Assembly (NCBI RefSeq): GCF_030867095.1
Contig: NC_081831.1
Location: forward strand, 40,733,319 to 40,797,318
From: Alligator mississippiensis
Lineage: Eukaryota > Chordata > Crocodylia > Alligatoridae
DNA: 64,000 nt
Direction: 5' to 3'
The stretch's first letter is position 1; every line of letters begins with the position of its first letter. This document shows positions 56,411-64,000 of the stretch, in pieces. The notes under the pieces were generated by a model. That model was given only the letters and a program-made list of their open reading frames with translations, made no database searches and was not told the origin of the DNA. The translations under genes and the position numbers were made by a program.

Positions 56411-57048
56411 GAAGGGGAGAGAGAGGTTTTTTGCCTGAGAACCCCAACCAGGGGGCAAGAGGGAGTTTGGGATTTTTTTTGCTATTTAACTTCTACACCG
56501 TCTTACAAAGATACCTTTTCAGACAAAATGACTGATTGATTATTAGATTGATTCTTTGTGTGTGTGTGTTAGCATATGTGTATGATTTTTCATTATGTGA
56601 TTTATTTGATCTTTTGTTGATTTGATCATTTGAATGATTATTGATTGATCAACCCTGCAGGATCAGGCACCAGGGAGGGAAGGTTATTTTAGAAAAGGAG
56701 GCCTTTTCCTGCCACCTGCACCCACCAGCTACCCAGCCAGCAGTTGCTGAAAAATGGCCAGTAAGAGGGAAGAGGTTGCCCAAGCATGAAGCAGGGTGCT
56801 TAGGGGCCCCAGCACCCTGTCAGTATGCCCACAAGTAGACCTTTGTGGTGTGCCACAGTATTCACAGGGAGCCACGCCATGGGGCAAGAGGCACAGAGGG
56901 AGCTTTTTTGCCCAAGAAGCCCAGCCATGGGGCAAGAGGGAGTTTGGGAGGTTTTTTACTATTTAACTTCCACACTGTCTTACCAAGATACCTTTTTAGA
57001 CAAAATGTCTGATTGATTTTTAGATTGATTCTTTGTTTGTGTGTGTGC
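56411..57048. repeat. Direct repeat of about 160 bp, two copies 480 bp apart
   Basis: Copy 1 (56411-56570) and copy 2 (56891-57048) share GGGGCAAGAGGGAGTTTGGGA, CTATTTAACTTC and AGACAAAATG-CTGATTGAT words in the same order and both end in GT runs. The spacer is unrelated sequence. Confidence 0.75.
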
Positions 57049-59554
57049 GCACATGTGTGTGTCTGTCTGTTTCTACAGCAGGAGGAAGAGGGAATGAGGC
57101 CCTTTCCTGGTACAGATTTACTAGGCTTCAGACCTGAGGAATTGCCTTTTCAGTATTATGAATGCAAGGATATTATGAGTAATGAATAGGAACCCTTGGC
57201 AGCATTGCCACTTGGGACAGAAGTTGTGTCAGGTTTGCCTCTCAGGCTTTGAGAGTGTGTTCTTCTCTTCTGCCTGTTGTTACCAGCAAAAGCAAATATG
57301 GGTAGCAATTGGGAGCTAAAATTGGGAGGGAAATAATGCGTGCTTAACTATTTCTATTGGAAAACCACCATGCACTGCGAAATACCCTGAACTTGGGTAA
57401 CTCTCCTGTACCTGCGGTGGGGCACAGGGAGGCGAGGTGGAGAAAGGTGGCTGATGGCCAAGGAAGAGGGGAAGGGCATTCCCCCCCGAAACTCTGCCCG
57501 GAAACTTGAGCTGTGACTGCAGGACTTCATGCTGTGCAAAACCTTGCACGTTCCTTCATGGCAATTAAATCCAACAACCCTATTTACATGCAAAGTGAAG
57601 TAAACAATGCAACACCCCCCCCCCCCCCCTTCAGAGCACAGCCACGTGTTGGGTGTCACTTACCAATGCGTAAATGTGCTGTATGATGAACGCATCATGG
57701 TGTCCTGTTTCAACTATTGCAAAGCAGCTCTCATCCTGCACTCGAACACTGCAGTCCACCCAACATCAACAGCAAGCAGGCTGTACTGTTCTTATCAAAG
57801 TGCTGCATACTCATGGGGAAAGTGTCCTGCTGGGCTGAGTCCTTGTGTCTTTGGTGTGCTGCCATCTCTTATCCACCTCAAAACTGTCTTGTCAATACAG
57901 CGTACGTGCACCCCGACCACTGTTCCCCCAATTTATAGGCCCTCAGGCCTCATTTTGTTGTTACCCCCCCCCCCCTTCAGAAAGTGTGACACCGGCCCGG
58001 AAAGTGCTCAAAAAATGGGAGGGGGGAGGAAGGTCTGGAAAAGTGCGTGAAAAGCAAGCAAGCAAGCCCCATTCAAAACAAAGTGCAAAAGCAAAATTCT
58101 TCCCTGTTGAAATGGCGGGAATTTTTTTTTGCTGGGAGCAGCCCCTGATGCAATGCTTGTGATACCCAGATGCCAATGCACAGGGAGGTGGTGGGGAGGC
58201 AGCCAGATCCTTTGTGTACCCCACACCAAGGGCACTGTGCAACAAGCATGGGGAAAAAGTGGGAGGCAGAACTGCTTTAGGACCAGGCTTAGGCAGGGGC
58301 GCAGCCCTTTTGGGAGGTCTGCGGAACAGACCCCTGATATCAATCCAGACTTGTGAGGGGGAGGCAGGCAGGTTTTTGCGGACCTTTGCATGAAAAAAAT
58401 TCCTGCCCCAACCAGCACTGCCCCATGTAGCAAGCAACAAGCACAAAGAAAAAACCAGGAGGGTTTACAGGGGAGGTGGGCAGCACTGCTTATTGAACTC
58501 AACCCTGCCGAAAAACACGTGTCTCTTAAGTAAAGCCACCAACAATCCTGTCCCCCGCCCTCCCCCAAAACAACTTGGCATGAATGACCCAAGAAAATAA
58601 ATGAAAAATATCAAATCTTGTCCTAAAACACTACCTGGCAATAAAGTAGTACTGCAAGGGCAGGAGGGTAAAATGGTTATGATGTGCCCTCTAGCACCTT
58701 TTAATAGTTATAGTATAATAAGCTATTACGTGGTAAATCACATCCATGTTACTTCATTAGTCATTATAAACTAAGAAAGGAAAGTTAAATCAGGAATATT
58801 TTTGGCAGGTAAATGCTGATTACGTAGACAAGCGCCCTAATAGCTAATCGAGATAATGGGAAAAAAACCCATAGTCTCTACTGAGACCATGCTTAACACT
58901 ATTCAGTCTGTATGATTTCTTGTTCCACAATTTTGTGTTAAAGCTGGTTTTTAAAGTTTTGTCATTTAAGGGCACCTATTCTGAGGTCAAGCCTGGAATG
59001 TTCGTGTAGGATAAAGTCTTCTGGTTTGCGGAAGATGAGTTAAAACACAGAACCTGAAAGACTCAACAGCTAGAAGGCAAATCTGGCCTGTAAGAGTCCA
59101 TTTATTCATCAAGAAGTAGATTTCAATGGAAATTAGGTGCATAAACTGTTTTGGCACATTTTGACCATCTTTTTGAAATACATCTACATAGATTTGATCT
59201 ACATCTTAAGGTACTAAAGTACCATTGTAAATAAAGCATTTGATCAATTTCTAAAATCTCATGAATTTTTGCAGAGGAACTAACTCATGGTTTTGAGCTA
59301 ATGCTGCAGTCATAGGTGCAACTGCAAGAGGGGACAGGAAGGTCATGTTCTCACACCTGTCTCTAGCATTATTCCTGTATCCCATTTAGGTGCAGGACAA
59401 AAGTAGTCTCTCATTTAGTGTCCCCCCTGCTGATCTATGTGGGTGCTCTACTCCATACTTAAAATTTGGAAATCCAAACTGCTTGAACTAGTCCCATTCA
59501 TGCTAAGCTTTGATATGTCATGTAACATTTTAATTTGGCTGCTATAGCTGCAGA
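57049..59554. other. Unassigned sequence with C-runs
   Basis: Runs of 15 C (57615-57629) and 12 C (57964-57975) are present. Minus-strand frames at 57961-58592 overlap in two phases over C/T-rich sequence and show no family motif. No gene is supported. Confidence 0.4.
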
Positions 59555-59562
59555 CTGCTCAC

Positions 59563-60632
59563 CAGGGATCCTGGTTTTCTCTGATTTAAAAAAAAATCCC
59601 CAATTTTTGGTTAAAAAAAGTAACCCCAAATCCACATTTTTCCATGCTTAAAATGAAACACCACTAATATATAGATATATAGTAGAGGTGTGCAAAGCAG
59701 GCCCTGTTCGATTTGGATTCGGATTCAGCCAAATCGAATCAGGGACAGTGATTCAATTAGTTGATTCGGATCACTGTCCCTGATTCGATTCGGCTGAATC
59801 TGAATCAGAAGATTTGATGCTGATTTGGAGAATCAGCAATTCAGACACAGACACAACTTTAAATGTTTTTTCTACATACCTTGAGGTACCAGTGCTGCTT
59901 GTGAATGCTGCAGTCCTGGGGCAGATGGATCATCCCACAGGAGTGCGGGGGGGGCCCTCCACATGCTCGGCGGCAAACCCAAAAGTGGACCGAAAGTACT
60001 TCCGGTCCACTTCTGGGTCCACCAGGGAGCATGTGCCCCCCACCCCCATGCCCCCCCAACTTGGCAGTCAGTCACTGGGAGACCCCAGGTGCCCCTCCCA
60101 GACCCAGGAGGCATCAGTCGTTGAGCCAGGGGGGATGTGGGGGGGGGGGTGCGTGTTCCCCTGTGGACCTGGAAGTGGACTGGAAGTGCTTCTGGTCCAC
60201 TTCTAGGTCTGCTGCCAAGCACATTGGGGAGCCCCCTGCACTTCTGTGGGACACTCTATGCACCCCAGCATCACAGTATTCATGAGCTGCCTGCTACCTA
60301 AAGGTATGTAGAAAAAACATTTAAAGCTGCGTCTATGTCCAAATCTCCAAATCTTTCTGAATCTGCAAATCAATTAGGAGGGTTCTGATTTGATTCAGAG
60401 AGATTAAAGGGTCCTCTGATTCAATACAGATTTGGAGATTTGGCCACCGAACCGGGCCGAATTTCCACCAAAGTGAATCAGGGACCAAAGCTTCACATAG
60501 CCCTAATATATAGAATTTATGGATATATATTAGTGGTGTTTCATTTTAATCACGGAAAAATGTGGATTTGGAGTTACTTTTTTTTAACAAAAACTGGGGA
60601 TTTGTTTTAATCAGAGAAAAGCAGGATCCCTG
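59563..60632. mobile_element. Palindromic hAT MITE split by a second hAT MITE
   Basis: Ends CAGGGATCCTG and CAGGATCCCTG are exact reverse complements. The flanks CTGCTCAC (59555-59562 and 60633-60640) are a perfect 8-bp duplication. The two arms, 59563-59682 and 60514-60632, are each about 120 bp and inverted copies of one another, so the original element was a palindrome of about 240 bp. A hAT MITE sits at its centre. Confidence 0.9.
59683..60505 (+). mobile_element. hAT-like MITE, copy 3, nested
   Basis: It starts TAGAGGTGTGCAAAGC and ends GCTTCACATAGCCCTA. The flanks ATATATAG (59675-59682 and 60506-60513) are a perfect 8-bp duplication. This 823-bp copy is the longest of the three in the window and confirms the family's target size. 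Confidence 0.92.
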
Positions 60633-60880
60633 CTGCTCACACTTTTCCATAGAAACATGCAATTCCTGCAATATGTTTTGCCATGATGATCTGCTGGGAC
60701 ATAGAGCTCTAATGGTCAGTGATATGCTGCATAAAGGTATTGCAACTTTTAATGTTTGTTTTATCTACCACAATAATTCTCAAGTGTGTCTTTCAGGCTT
60801 ATAAACTTAGATCAAGATTGCTGCTTCAGTTTCTGGAATGCAAGCACCTCTGGGACTGTGGCGGGAGGGGGAAAAATAAT

Positions 60881-61020
60881 CTTGTGGTTAAAGCACTGTT
60901 GTAGTACTGGGCAAATCTGACTTCTCTCCCTGGTCCTGCCACTGTCTACCTGTGTGATTCTGAATAGTCGCTTAATCTATGTGCCCAAACCACCTCTTTA
61001 AAATGGGGTTCAAGTGTTTC
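60881..61020 (+). repeat. MIR-like SINE, plus strand
   Basis: GTGGTTAAAGCA, then CCTGCCACTGTCTACCTGTGTGA, then CTTTAAAATGGGG occur in MIR order, covering the tRNA-like head remnant, the core and the 3' region at low identity. Confidence 0.7.
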
Positions 61021-64000
61021 CTTTCACCAACCCTCAGCAAATCTTTTCTTTTTATATCATAAACTCCTTGAGTTTTGTACAGTCCCTAACACTGGTGGTT
61101 CTGACTTTATCTGAGGCCCACAACTAATATAGCAGTTGTCGTAACAACACAGGGCAGGTATAGGAAGTACGGAAGAGATTTCCATCCATTTCGGATAGCT
61201 AAGAGTGCTAAAAGTGCTGAGTGAAAAGCTGGTTCTTTCAAGGCAGTGGCTCACTCTTACCAGCCATGAGCTTTTTACTTGCAAATGCATTAACTTGATG
61301 TTAACCACAGGATTACTTGTAAACCAGGCAGTTCAGAAGGACAGTCCCAGAGGGAATGAATGGAAAGGCAGCTGTCTTTGCCATATCCCTGGGAGAAGGG
61401 AGATAAGGAGCTGTGTCTACCACACTGGGAACAGTTCATGCTTGATGTAATGCTGGTTTTGTGCCTCTTGCTGACAGGAGCTGGGGGGATCTGTCTTGCA
61501 CAGGAGGGAGATGGCTCACTCTCTGCACTCTGCATCAAGGAGACATTCTGCTATAGGTAGCAGGATGGAATGAGGCCAGCTCTAATCCTTTAGTTGCCAT
61601 TGGAGGGACAAGTACTGCCTTTGCCCCAAGAAGGTGCTGTGTACCAATATTCAGTTTCTCAGGCAGAGCCCAGCTCTAGTGACTGCTATGTCTCTGCACC
61701 CTGCCTGCTTGCCACAAGTTTACAAAGGACTGTCTCCCTCTTTCCCTGAGCTTGTGCTTACTATTGCAGGCCATGCACACAGTATCATCTCAGATCTCCA
61801 GTCGCCTTCTCTCTCTTTTGTCTAAGCAAGAACGCACCCTGCCCCCTGCCACCACCCAAAGAACTAACTAACTCATTCCAAATTGGATGGATAGATCCAT
61901 GTGGCCTGGAAACTGGGACATCACAACTTGCCTGGTCTTTCCTTGACCAATCAGATAATGTCAGGGTGGGGTTTAGACGCTGATGTTTCAGCCTCCTCAG
62001 CCCAGAGGCTGTGGGTATAGGTGACTTTGCAGCTGAAGGAATGAAGTAGAGACTGGTAGTGTGCCATCATGTGCGTGTTTGCTGCTGTTTCCTGTTACTG
62101 TATGAACATGGTGCAGAATAGGGAAAACAAAAGAGCTCTGGTATGCTGCCTGCTTGGAGCACAGATAATGCAGAGTGACCCTAGCTTGTGTTTTACCCAT
62201 GGAAAACACAGTCAGGTGACTGATTTATGGCCATAGAGCCATAGGGGTCTCTGAGTTAAGCTGTAGTAGACCCGTTGCCATGGAGACCAGCTAATAAAGC
62301 ACTCTGCAGCAGTCAGCTTTAACAATGCCGCCCTTGATACAGAAACAAGGAGCAAAGAGGAGGGGAAAGTAATAACAGCAGAGTGTGTGAGGGAGAAGGG
62401 GAGAAAAGCACAATGAACACAGGGTGATAGGTGGGTCCTGCATGACCTTGACATGGTACTGGACAAGTTGTGGGGAGGAATTTCCCTTCTCCCAAATGAT
62501 CAAGGGGGCAGGACCCATTAACCACAGCTCCTATCAGTATGGACTTGCTCTGTTGGCAATAGCTGGGACAAAATCAGGTAGGAGGCAGGGAGAAATAGGA
62601 GTGGAGAGGAAAATGGGACAGGTTGAAGAAAGGCAGACCACATATATTGGGTTAAGAGATGGATCAGGGTGTCAACTGCAGGCATGGGAAGTCCCATGGA
62701 GCCCCTCATTTGGGTTCACATCTTCATTGACTTCCCCCTTTTTTCTAAATACAATGCCGTGGGCCTGATTCTCCCACAATGCTGTGGTAGTGTAAAGGTA
62801 CCTGAGAGCAGAAATCAACAATGCCACTTTGAAGCTTCTTTGTGTTGTTGAGGTGGTGTAAAGGAGCTCTGGTGTAACTCAGATTCAGTCTCTCTGCCTT
62901 TACATCCCTGAAGTGCTCTCATTTTCTAGTGGGTGATACCCTAGTTATCCGTGGACAGGTGGCTTGTGGGTGAGGATGTGAGGTTCAGAATTCTCTTATT
63001 GCTCATCAGTCTGGCAGTGGTGCTGAGGGCAGCAAGCCCTCTCTCAATGTTATATCAGTGCTATCACACTCTAAGCTAATGTGGGTGATCTTCTGCTCTG
63101 AAGCCACTCAGCTTGGAAGTCCCAGCTTCCTCTTCCATATGTCCATTGTTCTGATATGAGGACTGTTTGTGTAACCAATTAGCATCAGTTACCTATACAT
63201 CTGCATGTCTGTGCATGTTTGTGCAACTGGAATGATCCATACTGCTCAACAGTCCAGCGGCCTCAGTCTTAGATGGTAAGGGAGGGTGAGTGGACATGGA
63301 GTCCAGGGGATTTTACGGTGATTTCATCCAGAGCTGAGCTCTTCTGCATAGTTACAAAATGTCTGTGACCTACCTCTGTCAGCACCCAAACTGCTGCTAG
63401 TGCTGTTGGTAATGCAAGAATGGAGCATGTCCCCAGCAAGGCTTTGGTAGGCAAAAGCCATGCTGGAGCACTGCTGTGTTTTATTCTTTGCACTTTCCCC
63501 CTTTGCCTACACCTTCACAGAGGGGCCTCCCCTCTCAAACCTTACTTCAGCAAAGCACTTACCCATTTATCCCTACTGAGATCAAGGGTACTATTTCACA
63601 TTCTTAAGAGGTGTGCTGGAGGAGGATCTTGGCTCATTTTTTAAAATATGTTTCCAGGCTGCTGCACTTAACATCTGAGAGATCTTTTAATTATTTGGTA
63701 ATCACCATCCAGGAATAACCCAAACATAATAACTCAAATTCTGTCCCTGACTCAAAGCATTAATTTCAATACTTTTTTTTCCCTGTAGAAAGAGGAGAGA
63801 TGGGAGGCTGTTCCAAAAAGAAAAGGGAAGAAGCAGCAGCCATTAAACACTGATTGCTTAGGAGCTTCACAAGCCATGGCTTTGTGCTTCTTGGGCTGTT
63901 GGATGTACCTGTAGGGTGTATTGCACTCCACAGGGTGTCATCTTTTCCTCCAAATGGGGTTGAAGTCAGGATACCCCCAGCCAGCTAACATTATGTATCA
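61021..64000. other. Unassigned intergenic sequence
   Basis: About 3 kb without a supported gene, RNA gene or repeat. Open frames are short and without recognisable features. Confidence 0.45.

Noticed and set aside
58008..58592. Minus-strand ORF of 194 codons
   Set aside because: It overlaps another open frame over C-rich sequence, has no recognisable motif and crosses homopolymer runs.
1..64000. CRISPR arrays, bacterial operons, tRNA or rRNA genes
   Set aside because: None seen. The sequence is vertebrate nuclear DNA, and tRNA-like words occur only as SINE relics.

Overview
This window is vertebrate nuclear DNA with no recognisable host protein-coding gene. It is AT-moderate intergenic sequence dense in CR1-type LINEs, hAT and pogo-like DNA transposons, degenerate MIR-like SINEs and one nearly complete class I (gammaretrovirus-like) endogenous retrovirus. 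Abundant CR1 with the ORF1 esterase domain, no L1 or Alu, and the hAT families point to a sauropsid, most plausibly a crocodilian or turtle. That assignment is an inference from repeat content; the sequence alone does not name the species.

Layout. 1-2400: minus-strand CR1 (ORF1 esterase, endonuclease, part of RT) with an internal RT deletion. 2401-7021: unassigned DNA with small MITE-like elements, a perfect 25-bp hairpin and an LTR-like block. 7018-15855: the provirus, with 4-bp target duplication, 5' LTR, tRNA-His primer binding site, gag, pro-pol, a small membrane ORF, env, polypurine tract and 3' LTR. 15856-18500: no feature seen. 18540-19905: CR1-tail-like sequence, partly duplicated in tandem, carrying a hAT MITE and a GT/G microsatellite. 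19906-26600: mostly unassigned, with a MIR relic and an 842-bp hAT element with a perfect 8-bp target duplication. 26595-27895: decayed hAT (ZMYM1-like) transposase. 32030-38010: a plus-strand CR1 split by a younger minus-strand CR1. 38885-39312: a pogo/Tigger-like foldback element. 40521-42600: minus-strand CR1. 42871-43616: second copy of the hAT MITE. 49885-54310: plus-strand CR1 split by a 1.36-kb GC-rich LTR-like insertion. 54641-58590: palindrome, direct repeat and C-tracts. 59555-60640: third hAT MITE nested inside another palindromic hAT MITE, both with perfect 8-bp target duplications. 60641-64000: a MIR relic, otherwise unassigned.

The provirus is the main biological object. Its LTRs differ at only two substitutions and one homopolymer length change over about 505 bp, so it is young. 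Gag has one in-frame UGA between the matrix/p12 and capsid parts. Gag and protease share one frame across a UAG, as in readthrough-type gammaretroviruses. Pol carries three frame breaks. Env is uninterrupted (494 codons). Between pol and env lies a 62-codon ORF with a membrane helix, starting directly after the pol stop and ending 2 nt before the env ATG. It is either an accessory gene or a side effect of a pyrimidine-rich env splice acceptor; the sequence alone cannot decide.
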